Source of the DNA: Streptomyces sp. NBC_00523
GTDB lineage: Bacteria; Actinomycetota; Actinomycetes; Streptomycetales; Streptomycetaceae
Reading direction: 5' to 3'
Assembly: GCF_036346615.1 (NCBI RefSeq)
Contig: NZ_CP107836.1
Span: forward strand, 496,001 to 560,000
Length of the DNA: 64,000 nt
The translations under genes and the position numbers were made by a program. Under the pieces are notes generated by a model, which was not told the origin of the DNA, ran no database searches, and saw nothing but the letters and a program-made list of their open reading frames with translations. The stretch's first letter is position 1. Each line of letters begins with the position of its first letter. Positions 11,806-19,682 of the stretch are shown in pieces.

Positions 11806-11830
11806 GTGTGTTGGTGAGGTTCGGGGGTAC
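11806..11830 (+). promoter_or_regulatory. Candidate sigma-B-type promoter of the hemerythrin gene
   Basis: GTGT at 11806 is followed after 15 bases by GGGTAC at 11825-11830. This fits the Streptomyces sigma-B consensus GNNT-N14-16-GGGTAY. A start site near 11837 would leave an untranslated leader of about 53 bases. The gene downstream is a hemerythrin-like protein, a typical stress-regulon member, and a SigB-family gene lies 12 kb away. Confidence 0.55.
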
Positions 11831-11890
11831 CGCTGTGGAACGGTGAGCCTGACTTGGGCGCGCACCACACGAGCGGAGAGGGTTGCACTC

Positions 11891-12451
11891 ATGGGACACG
11901 GCGGGAACGTGATCGCGGAGCTCACCACGGACCACCGCGAGGTCGACGAACTGTTCGCGCAGATCGAGGCTCAGCCGGTCGGCGACGAGCAGCGCAGGAA
12001 GCTCGCCGACGAGCTGACGATCGAGCTGGTCCGGCATTCCGTGGCGGAGGAGATGCACCTCTACCCGGTGGTCCGGCGGTTCGTGGACGACGGCGACGAC
12101 ATGGCCGACGAGGAGCTGGAGGACCACGCCAGGGTGGAGCAGCACCTCAAGGAGCTGGAGGGGCTGCCGGCGGACGACCCGCAGTTCGACCACCTGGTGG
12201 CGCAGCTCAAGCTCGAAGTGACCAAGCATGTGCGCGACGAGGAGAACCGGCTCTTCCCGCTCCTGGCGGCGGCCGTCTCCCCGGAGACCCTGGACCAGCT
12301 GGGCGAGAAGGTGCGCGCGGCGAAGAAGACCGCGCCGACGCGTCCGCACCCGTCCATGCCCGACACCCCGCCCGGCAACAAGATCCTGGGCCCCGGCGCC
12401 GGTCTGGTCGACCGGGCCCGCGACCTGCTGAGCGGTCGCGGCAAGGGCTGA
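11891..12451 (+). CDS. Hemerythrin HHE-domain protein
   Basis: This 186-residue soluble protein carries a hemerythrin-like four-helix domain over roughly residues 5-150, with metal-ligand signatures at TTDHREVDE, RHSVAEEMHLYP, EDHARVEQH and KHVRDEENRLFP. Such domains bind a di-iron centre and sense or scavenge oxygen or related species. The C-terminus is a flexible Pro/Lys-rich tail. The ATG at 11891 follows a GGAGAGGG box; the open frame upstream is not needed. The sigma-B-like promoter about 60 bases upstream suggests induction under general stress. Confidence 0.9.
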   Translation: MGHGGNVIAELTTDHREVDELFAQIEAQPVGDEQRRKLADELTIELVRHSVAEEMHLYPVVRRFVDDGDDMADEELEDHARVEQHLKELEGLPADDPQFDHLVAQLKLEVTKHVRDEENRLFPLLAAAVSPETLDQLGEKVRAAKKTAPTRPHPSMPDTPPGNKILGPGAGLVDRARDLLSGRGKG

Positions 12452-12455
12452 AGCC

Positions 12456-12503
12456 CCCGGCGCCCCCCGCTCCCGGCGCCCCCCGCTCCCGGCGCCCTCG
12501 GCT
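12456..12503. repeat. Three 16-bp tandem GC repeats
   Basis: Two perfect copies of CCCGGCGCCCCCCGCT (12456-12471, 12472-12487) and a third with two changes (12488-12503) occupy the convergent spacer after the hemerythrin gene. They are probably slippage-derived and may form structure that aids termination. Confidence 0.75.
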
Positions 12504-12523
12504 CCCCGACGCCTCCCCGGGTC

Positions 12524-13051
12524 TCAGCAGGCGTGGGCCGGGCCGAGGCGCAGTCGGTCGAGCAGGTCCGCGTGGTGGAGGCGGGCTATCGGCTCCAGCA
12601 GGTCGGGGTGGCGCAGCAGTGCGGTGGCGGCCAGGTCGTGCGCGCTGGGCGCGGTCAGGCGGCGGAACTCGGCGGGTCCTGTCACCCCGTGCTCGGTCTC
12701 TTCGAGCGCCTTCACCGCCTCCTGCGCCGCGTCGGGCGCGGTGAGCAGATGCGCGGCCCAGCTGGCGACGACCTCGTCCACCCAGCTGCGCCAGGCCACG
12801 TCCGCCGGACCGGCCGCCGCCCGGCCGTGGCCACCGGTGACCTCGTCCAGGCGGGCGGATCCGCCGGGGCCGGTCAGGACCACGAGGGCGGCGTCCAGGT
12901 CGGTCGGGTAGCGGAGCCAGGTGGCGACCGTGACGGCCTGGCGGGCCTGCGCCTCGGCCAGGGCGGCGATGAGCGGGCCCCCGCCGGCAGGGAACGCGCG
13001 CGTCAGCCACTGGGTGGTGGCGGCGATGAGCGGGGCAAGGTCTGCGGGCAT
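12524..13051 (-). CDS. Conserved hypothetical protein, 175 aa
   Basis: I do not recognise this family. The ATG at 13051 is preceded by a GAGGGGA box at good spacing. The product is a predicted helical, Ala/Leu-rich soluble protein with no signal peptide, membrane segment or obvious motif. It begins MPADLAPLIAATTQWL and ends in a short tail with cysteine as the last residue. It is divergently transcribed from the FAD/Rieske oxidoreductase, with a 14-bp inverted repeat in the shared 142-base promoter region, so the two genes may be co-regulated. Its convergent neighbour is the hemerythrin gene. Confidence 0.75.
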   Translation of the reverse strand: MPADLAPLIAATTQWLTRAFPAGGGPLIAALAEAQARQAVTVATWLRYPTDLDAALVVLTGPGGSARLDEVTGGHGRAAAGPADVAWRSWVDEVVASWAAHLLTAPDAAQEAVKALEETEHGVTGPAEFRRLTAPSAHDLAATALLRHPDLLEPIARLHHADLLDRLRLGPAHAC

Positions 13052-13113
13052 CGGGGCGTCCCCTCGGGTGCTGGATCGCCGTGCAGCGTACTGCGCCCCT
13101 CCCCGGCCCCCGT

Positions 13114-13150
13114 ATGACGCAGAGCACCTTCCGGCCGTGGTGTGCGTCAT
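13114..13150. promoter_or_regulatory. 14-bp inverted repeat between divergent genes
   Basis: The arms ATGACGCAGAGCAC (13114-13127) and GTGGTGTGCGTCAT (13137-13150) pair at 12 of 14 positions around a 9-base centre. The element sits between the hypothetical gene (start 13051) and the FAD/Rieske gene (start 13194). It has the size and symmetry of a dimeric repressor or activator site. Confidence 0.55.
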
Positions 13151-13193
13151 GACCGGCGACACCCCAGGTCCTGAACGATTGGGAGAGCACACG

Positions 13194-14750
13194 ATGAACC
13201 ACCCCCGCCCTCTTCCGGGGCTGGACGAGTCCTTCTGGATGGACAGCACCGACGCGCCCGAGCACCCGCGGCTGGCGTCGGACACCGATGCGGACGTCGT
13301 GGTGATCGGCGGCGGCATCGCGGGCCTGAGCACGGCGTGGGAGCTCAGCCGGGCGGGCCGGAACGTCGTGGTCCTGGAGGCGGACCGCATCGCCTCCGGG
13401 GTGACCGGTTACACGACGGCCAAGGTCTCGGCCCTCCAGTCGCTGGTGTACGACCGGCTGCGGCGGACCCGGGGCGTGGACGCGACCCTGCTGTTCGCGG
13501 CGTCGCAGCTGGACGCGGTGGACCGGGTGGCCGGCATCGTGGAGGAGCTGGGGATCGCGTGCGACCTGGAGCGGGTGAGCGCGTACAGCTACGCGGCCGG
13601 GGCGGAGTCCCGGCACCTGGTCGAGGCGGAGGCGCGGGCCGCCGCCGACGCGGGGCTCGATGTCGCGTACGTCTCCGAAACGGAACTGCCGTTCGCGATC
13701 GGCGGGGCGGTCCGGGCGGACGGCCAGGCCCAGTTCCACCCCCGCAAGTACCTGCTGGCGCTGGCCCGGGATCTGATCGCGCAGGGGGGCCGGGTCTTCG
13801 AGCGCAGCCGGGTGACCGGGCTGTCCGAGGGGACGCCGTGCCGGGTGACCGCCGAGTCGGGGCGGAGTGTGACGGCCCGGGACGTGGTCGTCGCCACGCA
13901 TTACCCGGTCTTCGACCGCGCGATGCTGTTCGCCCGGCTCTCACCCCGGCGGGAGCTGGTCGTCGCCGCGCCCATCCCGGCGGACCTGGCGCCGAAGGGC
14001 ATGTACATCACGGAGGACGAGGGGAGGCGCTCGGTGCGCTCCACCCCGCTCGACGACGGCCGGCGCCTGCTGATCGTGACCGGGGAGAGCTTCACCCCGG
14101 GCACCGGGGACCCCGGCGAGCGGTTCCGGCGGCTGGACGCGTGGATGCACGAGCGGTTCCCGGCGGCGGGCCCGACCGCGTACCGGTGGGCGGCGCAGGA
14201 CAACGATCCCAGCGATACGGTCCCGCTGATCGGGCCGTTCCACATCGGGGCCCGGCACACCTATGTGGCGACCGGGTTCGGCGGCTGGGGGATGACCGGC
14301 GGGGTGCTCGCCGGGCGGCTGCTGACCTCGCTCATCGCGGACGGCGTCCCGCCGCTGCCGTGGGCCGAGTTGTACGACCCGAGGCGGCTGGGGAGCGCCG
14401 TACGGGAGGCGGGGTCGCTGCTGGGTGCGCAGGCGGAGGTGGCGAAGCACTTCGTCGGCGACCGGCTGCGCGTCAGCCACCTGGACTCGGTGAGCCAGGT
14501 GGTGCCGGGCACGGGGGCGGTGGTCCGGGTGAACGGCCGGCGCTGCGCCGTGTACCGGGAGCCGGACGGCACGGTGCGGGCGGTGTCCGCGCGGTGCACG
14601 CATCTGGGATGCCTGGTGGCGTTCAACGAGGCGGAGACGGCGTGGGAGTGCCCCTGCCACGGTTCGCGCTTCGGGGTCGACGGCTCGGTGCTCCAGGGTC
14701 CGGCGGTCCGGCAGCTGGAGGCGCTGGACCTGGACGACGACCAGGCGTAG
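13194..14750 (+). CDS. FAD-dependent oxidoreductase with C-terminal Rieske [2Fe-2S] domain
   Basis: This 518-residue protein joins a DAO-type amino-acid-oxidase-like flavoprotein (about residues 33-400) to a Rieske domain (about 420-510). The dinucleotide site GGGIAG is at 39-44. The Rieske ligands are visible as CTHLGC (468-473) and CPCHGS (486-491), including the extra cysteine pair typical of high-potential clusters. The substrate is unknown; related proteins are annotated as FAD-dependent Rieske oxidoreductases of unassigned role. GGGAGAG lies about 8 bases before the ATG at 13194; an in-frame ATG at 13149 lies inside the inverted repeat and is less likely. Confidence 0.92.
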   Translation: MNHPRPLPGLDESFWMDSTDAPEHPRLASDTDADVVVIGGGIAGLSTAWELSRAGRNVVVLEADRIASGVTGYTTAKVSALQSLVYDRLRRTRGVDATLLFAASQLDAVDRVAGIVEELGIACDLERVSAYSYAAGAESRHLVEAEARAAADAGLDVAYVSETELPFAIGGAVRADGQAQFHPRKYLLALARDLIAQGGRVFERSRVTGLSEGTPCRVTAESGRSVTARDVVVATHYPVFDRAMLFARLSPRRELVVAAPIPADLAPKGMYITEDEGRRSVRSTPLDDGRRLLIVTGESFTPGTGDPGERFRRLDAWMHERFPAAGPTAYRWAAQDNDPSDTVPLIGPFHIGARHTYVATGFGGWGMTGGVLAGRLLTSLIADGVPPLPWAELYDPRRLGSAVREAGSLLGAQAEVAKHFVGDRLRVSHLDSVSQVVPGTGAVVRVNGRRCAVYREPDGTVRAVSARCTHLGCLVAFNEAETAWECPCHGSRFGVDGSVLQGPAVRQLEALDLDDDQA

Positions 14751-14752
14751 CG

Positions 14753-15874
14753 CTAACGCCGCGCCATATAGAGGCTGAACGCCTTGTGCAGGACCTTGTT
14801 GAGCGGGTAGTCCCACTCGCCGACGTACTCGGCGGCCTGGCCCCCGGTGCCGACCTTGAAGCGGAGCAGCCCGAGCAGGTGGTTGGACTCGTCCAGGGTG
14901 TCGGTGGTGCCCCGGAAGTCGTAGACGTGCGCGCCCATGGCGTGGGCGTCGCGGATCATCTGCCACTGGATGGCGTTGTTGGGCTGGACCTCGCGCCTGC
15001 GGCTGGTGGACGCACCGTACGAGTACCAGACGTGCCCGCCGACGGTGAGCATGGTGGCGGCGGCCAGCACCTCGCCGTCGTGCGCGGCGAGGTAGAGCCG
15101 CATCCGGTCGGGGTGCTCGGCGGTGAGCGCCTTCCACATGCGCTGGAAGTACGCCAGGGGGCGGGGGATGAACCGGTCGCGTTCGGCGGTCTCGGTGTAG
15201 AGCGCGTAGAAGGTGTCGAGGTCGGCGTAGTCGCCCTGGACGACCTTGACGCCGGCCTTCTCGGCCTTCTTGACGTTGCGCCGCCACAGCTGGTTGAAGC
15301 CGGCCAGGAGGTCGTCGGGCGAGCGGCCGGCCAGGGGCAGCTGGAAGACGTGACGCGGCTGGCCGGCGGCGAATCCGTCCTCGCCGTCGCCCCCGGAGCG
15401 CTGCCAGCCCATGGCTCGCAGACGGTCCGTCAGCGTGAGGGCGCGGGGGTCCTGTTCGGTGGGCGCGACCTCGCCGAGGCGGTGGGCGCCGGGGTCGGCG
15501 ATGGCCTCCTTGACGGTGGCCGCGTCCCAGCGGCGGGCGACGACGGGCGGGCCCATCTTCACGGTGAACGCGCCCTGCCCCTTGAGGTGGTCCAGGAGCG
15601 GGTTCAACCACCGGTCGAGGTCGTCGTCGTACCAGTCGATGACGGGGCCCTCGGGGAGGTAGGCGAGGTGGCGCTTGACCTTCGGCAGCGGCCGGTACAG
15701 GACCAGGGCGGTGCCGGTGATCCTGCCCGCGCCGTCGAACCAGCCCAGGCTCTCCGCCCGCCAGTCGGGCTTCACCTCGCCCCAGGAGGGGACCTGCATG
15801 TGGCTCGCGGACGGCAGAGTGCCGATGTACGCCAGGTGCTCGTCCCGGCTGATCGTCCTCAGGCGGAGGTCCAT
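14753..15874 (-). CDS. femX: FemABX-family peptidyltransferase (FemX-like)
   Basis: This 373-residue protein belongs to the FemABX family, which uses aminoacyl-tRNA to add amino acids to the peptidoglycan stem peptide on lipid II at the inner membrane face. Two GNAT-like folds and the family core are visible, including FNQLWRRNVKKAEKAGV and the C-terminal VYDFRGTTDTLDESNHLLGLLRFK motif. Streptomycetes use a FemX enzyme to add the bridge glycine to LL-diaminopimelate, and this is probably that enzyme or a close paralogue. It stands alone, convergent with the Rieske gene (two bases apart) and on the same strand as the MFS gene. Confidence 0.88.
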   Translation of the reverse strand: MDLRLRTISRDEHLAYIGTLPSASHMQVPSWGEVKPDWRAESLGWFDGAGRITGTALVLYRPLPKVKRHLAYLPEGPVIDWYDDDLDRWLNPLLDHLKGQGAFTVKMGPPVVARRWDAATVKEAIADPGAHRLGEVAPTEQDPRALTLTDRLRAMGWQRSGGDGEDGFAAGQPRHVFQLPLAGRSPDDLLAGFNQLWRRNVKKAEKAGVKVVQGDYADLDTFYALYTETAERDRFIPRPLAYFQRMWKALTAEHPDRMRLYLAAHDGEVLAAATMLTVGGHVWYSYGASTSRRREVQPNNAIQWQMIRDAHAMGAHVYDFRGTTDTLDESNHLLGLLRFKVGTGGQAAEYVGEWDYPLNKVLHKAFSLYMARR

Positions 15875-15914
15875 CGGTCTGCTCCTCGTCCACGGGTCGT
15901 GATCCTTCGGCAGC

Positions 15915-17351
15915 CTACTGGCGGTCGCCGCACCCCACGACGCGAGCGGGCGTTCGAGCGAGACCTCGGCCCCCGGGCAGCAGCGACGCCGGAATGAGCC
16001 CGAGCGCGGCGAGCGCCGCCACCGCGGGCAGTGCCTGGCCCAGCGCGAGATCCGCTACGGGGAGGAGCCGGTGCTCCGGGCCGGTGACGGCCGACGGGGT
16101 GAGCGGCATCAGTCCGGCGGCCACGGCGATCCCGAGGGCGGGGCCGACGTTCATGGCGGTCTGTTTGAGGCCGCCGACCACTCCGGCGTACCCGGGCGGG
16201 GCGTCCCCGACGACGGTCCCGGTGGCGGTGACCATGACGGCGGTGAAGCCCGCGCCCAGCACCGCGAGGACGAGGCCCGTCAGCTGCCAGGGGGTCGCCG
16301 GGGTCAGCCGGGAAAGGCCGAGGACGGCGAGGGCGACGCACAGCTGGCCGGTGATCGCGGTGCGGCGCGGCCCGAACCGGCCGAGCGCGGCCGAGGCCGC
16401 GGGCGCTCCGGCGATCATGAGCAGGGTCAGCGGCAGGCAGCGCAGCCCGGTGGTGAGCGGATCGAGGCCGAGCCCCTGCTGCAGGAAGAACGTGACGACG
16501 AACAGCGCGCCGAACAGGCCGCCGGAGGTGGTGAGGAGCAGCGCCATGGACGCCATCACGGGCACCGAGCGCGTCACCGCCGACGGCACGACCGGCTGGG
16601 CGCTGCGGCGTTCGTACGCGACGAGCCCCGCCCCGAGGAGCACGCTCAGCAGCAGCCCGAGTCCCGTCCGGGTGCCGGTCCATCCCTCGTCGGGTATCCC
16701 GGCCAGGGTGTGGACGAGGGCGGCGAGCGCGGCGGCGAGGAGGACCCCGGCGGTGAGGTCGAACCGCCGGTGCGCGACGGGCGGCACGGCCGGGGTCCGC
16801 ACGGCGAGGGTGAGCGCGGCGATGGCCAGGGCGGCCGGGATGTTGATCAGGAAGACGGCCCGCCAGCCCCAGTGCGTGACGAGGACTCCGCCGAGCACCG
16901 GACCGGCCGCCGCGGCCACCCCGATGGCGCTGGTCCGGAGGGCGACGGCGCGGCCGAGCCGGTCGGCGGGGTAGGCGAGCCTGAGCAGGGCGAGCGTCGC
17001 CGGTTGCAGGAGCGCGCCGGACACTCCTTGTGCGGCGCGCAGGGCGATCACGGGGCCGATGCCCTCGGCGAGGGCGATACCGGCAGACGCGGCGCCGAAG
17101 CCGAGGACCCCAATGCAGAGCAGCCGCCGGTGCCCGTAGCGGTCCCCGAGCCGCCCGGCGATGACGAGGAGCGCGGCGACCGCGAGGAGGTAGGCGGTGC
17201 TCGTCCACTGGACCTCGGTGACGGTCGCCCCGAGGTCGCCGCGCAGGTCCGGCTGGGCTACGAGCAGCACGGTGCCGTCCAGGGCGACGAGCATCGCGCC
17301 CGCCACCGAGGCGAGGAGCGCGGCGCGGGACCGTACGGCGGTGGGGGTCAC
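15915..17351 (-). CDS. MFS drug efflux transporter (DHA2/EmrB type)
   Basis: This 478-residue integral membrane protein of the major facilitator superfamily has about 14 predicted membrane helices. The first is near residue 15 (ALLASVAGAMLVALDGTVLLVA) and the loop motif GRLGDRYGHRR follows helix 2. The GTG start at 17351 overlaps the TetR stop as GTGA, so the two are translationally coupled. Coupling to a TetR repressor points to inducible export of a toxic compound. It ends in a cytoplasmic arginine-rich tail. Confidence 0.92.
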   Translation of the reverse strand: MTPTAVRSRAALLASVAGAMLVALDGTVLLVAQPDLRGDLGATVTEVQWTSTAYLLAVAALLVIAGRLGDRYGHRRLLCIGVLGFGAASAGIALAEGIGPVIALRAAQGVSGALLQPATLALLRLAYPADRLGRAVALRTSAIGVAAAAGPVLGGVLVTHWGWRAVFLINIPAALAIAALTLAVRTPAVPPVAHRRFDLTAGVLLAAALAALVHTLAGIPDEGWTGTRTGLGLLLSVLLGAGLVAYERRSAQPVVPSAVTRSVPVMASMALLLTTSGGLFGALFVVTFFLQQGLGLDPLTTGLRCLPLTLLMIAGAPAASAALGRFGPRRTAITGQLCVALAVLGLSRLTPATPWQLTGLVLAVLGAGFTAVMVTATGTVVGDAPPGYAGVVGGLKQTAMNVGPALGIAVAAGLMPLTPSAVTGPEHRLLPVADLALGQALPAVAALAALGLIPASLLPGGRGLARTPARVVGCGDRQ

Positions 17352-17944
17352 GCGTCCACCCGGCCGAGGTGGGCGTCGAGCACCGCGGTGAGGAGCGGGT
17401 CGGGTCCCTCGCCCGCGCCGGGAAAGGCCAGTTGGAGGCTGCCGCTCGCCCGGAGCACGGCGATGCCGTGCAGGTTGGTCCACAGGGCGGCCGCGGTCAG
17501 GGCGGGGGGCGGGGCGGAGTCGTACGAGGGTCCGCTGCCGGTCTCCGTGCGGTGGGCGCGGTCCTGGGTGACGAGTTCGACGAGCCGCGCGAACAGCGGA
17601 AGGGTCGACTCGCGCAGACGCGGCCCGCCGGGCGTCTCCGCGTCCGTGTCACTCGCATGGGCCTCGCTGTCGAGCAGGTCGTGGCGGAACATCAGCTCGA
17701 ACATGCCGCCGCACTCCCCCGCGTAGTCCAGGAAGGCTCCGGCGAGGCCCCGCAGCTGCTCTCGCGGTGTCCCGGCCCCTTCGGCCGCCGCCGCGAACCG
17801 GGCGGCGAGCTCGGTGAAGCCGCGCCGGGCGATGGCCGAGAGCAGGGCGTGGTGGGTGGGGAAATAGCGGCGCGGGGCGCCATGGGAGACCCCGGCGCGG
17901 CGGGCGATCTCGCGCAGGCCGAGCGACGCGGACCCCTCGGTCAT
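17348..17944 (-). CDS. TetR-family repressor, start uncertain (possible N-terminal frameshift)
   Basis: This TetR-type repressor shows the helix-turn-helix LREIARRAGVSHGAPRRYF and a C-terminal ligand domain. The first canonical in-frame start is the ATG at 17944, but the family's first helix (SLRERLIDAGVDLV) is encoded upstream to about 18000 with no ATG, GTG or TTG. An ATG at 18009 reads MDK and then a stop; one additional base in the AA run there would give MDKVNEANSLRERLIDAG in frame. The gene is therefore either frameshifted, affected by a sequence error, or uses an unusual start. It overlaps the MFS start and sits directly downstream of two palindromic operators, so it probably represses itself. 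Confidence 0.8.
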   Translation of the reverse strand: MTEGSASLGLREIARRAGVSHGAPRRYFPTHHALLSAIARRGFTELAARFAAAAEGAGTPREQLRGLAGAFLDYAGECGGMFELMFRHDLLDSEAHASDTDAETPGGPRLRESTLPLFARLVELVTQDRAHRTETGSGPSYDSAPPPALTAAALWTNLHGIAVLRASGSLQLAFPGAGEGPDPLLTAVLDAHLGRVDA

Positions 17945-18007
17945 GACGAGGTCGACACCAGCGTCGATCAGGCGTTCCCGCAGGGAGTTCGCTTCGTTTA
18001 CTTGTCC

Positions 18008-18046
18008 ATAGACACTGTCTACCAGGCCTTCGTAGACAGTGTCTAC
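18008..18046. promoter_or_regulatory. Twin 15-bp palindromic TetR operators
   Basis: ATAGACACTGTCTAC (18008-18022) and GTAGACAGTGTCTAC (18032-18046) are near-perfect and perfect odd palindromes 24 bp apart, a little over two helical turns. They lie at the 5' end of the tetR-MFS operon and about 90 bases from the gvpO start. This is the expected layout for an autoregulatory TetR site; whether it also affects the gas-vesicle operon is not known. Confidence 0.8.
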
Positions 18047-18133
18047 ACCCCGCGCGCCGCGCCACCGCGAGGCACGCGCCCCAATGCCCTCGCCCAAGAT
18101 GCGGGGGCGGCGGGAGTGAGCAGACTGGGTGCC

Positions 18134-18454
18134 ATGGCAGATCAGCGGCGCTCCCAGGCCGGAACCACGAAAACGGCGACCACGCGGCGTACCCCGTCCG
18201 CGCGGGGCCCCGAGCACGCGGCCCGCGCTGCCATCCAGAGCCTGGAGGGTCTGATCGACCACCGCGCGGAAGGCGTGTCCGCCGTGCGGCGCGCCGACGA
18301 CGGCTGGTGCGTAGTCGTGGACGTTCTCGAAGTGCCCCGGATTCCGGACACCACGAGCCTCCTGGCCTCCTACGAGGTGCAGCTCGACCGGTCCGGCGAG
18401 CTCCTGGAGTACCGCAGGGTCCGCCGGTACCGCCGGGGCGCCGCCGACGAGTGA
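18134..18454 (+). CDS. gvpO: Gas vesicle protein GvpO
   Basis: First gene of the gas-vesicle operon, 106 residues. The core EHAARAAIQSLEGLIDHRAEGVSAV...GWCVVVDVLEVPRIPDTTSLLASYEVQLD...GELLEYRRVRRYRRG is characteristic of actinobacterial GvpO. The first 30 residues are basic and Thr/Arg-rich. In haloarchaea GvpO is required for vesicle formation and expression; its role in streptomycetes is unproven. The ATG at 18134 has no strong ribosome site. Confidence 0.9.
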   Translation: MADQRRSQAGTTKTATTRRTPSARGPEHAARAAIQSLEGLIDHRAEGVSAVRRADDGWCVVVDVLEVPRIPDTTSLLASYEVQLDRSGELLEYRRVRRYRRGAADE

Positions 18455-18487
18455 GCGGCGTCCACTCCCCTGCCGGAAGGACATTCC

Positions 18488-18928
18488 ATGACCGCGACCA
18501 CCTACTCCGACGAAGTCGTCGCCTGCCCGCCTCGCGCCGGCACCTTGTACGACGTCCTGGAGCTGATCCTCGACCGGGGCATGGTGATCGATGTCTTCAT
18601 CAGGGTCTCCCTGGTCGGCATCGAGATCCTGAAGATAGACGCGCGCATCGTCGTCGCGAGCGTGGATACGTATCTGCGGTTCGCCGAGGCGTGCAACCGG
18701 CTGGACCTCGAACGGGACTCCGGCAGCACCACCGTTCCGGAGCTGATCGGCGGCGGCGCCGCCAAGTCCATCGGCAAGCGGAAGGTACGCAGGGCCGCCG
18801 AGTCGGTGGGCGACACCGTACGCAAGGCGGTGGGCGGGGACGACGAGGAGGAGCCGGAGGAGCGGCCGAGGAAGCGGCGCGCTCCGGCGCGCGACAGCGA
18901 GAGCCGGCGCCGCCGTGTGGAGGCGTGA
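18488..18928 (+). CDS. gvpA: Gas vesicle structural protein GvpA, with charged C-terminal extension
   Basis: GvpA is the small amphipathic protein whose ribs form the vesicle wall. Residues 15-70 carry the family core (LYDVLELILDRGMVIDVFIRVSLVGIEILKID... followed by RIVVASVDTYLRFAEA). At 146 residues it is about twice the cyanobacterial length, because residues 80-146 form an extra basic/acidic tail (DDEEEPEERPRKRRAP) typical of Streptomyces GvpA. GGAAGGA lies 7 bases before the ATG. Confidence 0.95.
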   Translation: MTATTYSDEVVACPPRAGTLYDVLELILDRGMVIDVFIRVSLVGIEILKIDARIVVASVDTYLRFAEACNRLDLERDSGSTTVPELIGGGAAKSIGKRKVRRAAESVGDTVRKAVGGDDEEEPEERPRKRRAPARDSESRRRRVEA

Positions 18929-18931
18929 GCG

Positions 18932-19681
18932 GTGACGGCAGACGGTGTGTACGTATACGCGATCACCCCGGCCGGGACCGCGCTCCCGGCCGGGCAGGGC
19001 GGTGTGGGCAGCCCGCCCGCACGGCTGCGGACCGTCCGGCGGGGCCGGCTCGCCGCGGTCGTCAGCGACGCTCCCCCGGACCTCCGGGCGCGCCGCCGCG
19101 ATCTGCTGGCCCACCAGGATCTGCTGCTGCGCCTGATGGACGAGGGGCCCGTGCTGCCCATGCGGTTCGGCATGGTGGCCGCGGGCCAGGACACCGTGGA
19201 GCAGCAGCTGGCCGCCGGTGAGGACGGCCATCTGGCGGCCCTGAAGCGGATCGCCGGCTGCCACGAGATCAACGTCAAGGCCCTCGCCGCCGAGGACGCG
19301 CTCGCCGATGTGATCGCCGAGGACGGCACCGTACGCAAGCTGCGCGAGGCCGCGCGCCGGCGGCCGGGCTACGAGGCCAGTCTGCGGCTGGGCGAGGCGG
19401 TGGCCGCCTCCCTCGCGCGGAGGGCCGCCGAGGCGGGGCGGCGGGTGCTGCGGGAGCTGACGCCCAGGGCCCGGGCGGTGGCGGCGGGCCCCGAGGTCCA
19501 GGGGTGCGCGCTCAATGTGTCGTTCCTGGTGGAACGCGAGGCCGGTGACGCGTTCCTGGCCGAGGCGCGCCGGTTCGCGGGCGAGCACCGCGGCCATGTG
19601 GAGCTCCGCCTCGCCGGGCCGCTGCCGTGCTACAGCTTCGTCTCCGCCGAGGCCCGGCCGGTCCCCGTGGGCGGTGGCTGA
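18932..19681 (+). CDS. gvpF: Gas vesicle protein GvpF/GvpL family (GvpF)
   Basis: This 249-residue member of the GvpF/GvpL family is a minor component thought to interact with GvpA during assembly. It begins with the family's VYVYAI motif and ends with the conserved LAGPLPCYSFV. The GTG start at 18932 follows the gvpA stop by three bases. A second family member, gvpL, lies later in the operon. Confidence 0.93.
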   Translation: MTADGVYVYAITPAGTALPAGQGGVGSPPARLRTVRRGRLAAVVSDAPPDLRARRRDLLAHQDLLLRLMDEGPVLPMRFGMVAAGQDTVEQQLAAGEDGHLAALKRIAGCHEINVKALAAEDALADVIAEDGTVRKLREAARRRPGYEASLRLGEAVAASLARRAAEAGRRVLRELTPRARAVAAGPEVQGCALNVSFLVEREAGDAFLAEARRFAGEHRGHVELRLAGPLPCYSFVSAEARPVPVGGG

Positions 19682-19682
19682 G

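Noticed and set aside
17369..18133. Extended N-terminal frame before gvpO
   Set aside because: The residues upstream of the ATG at 18134 are translation of the antisense TetR gene and do not match GvpO.
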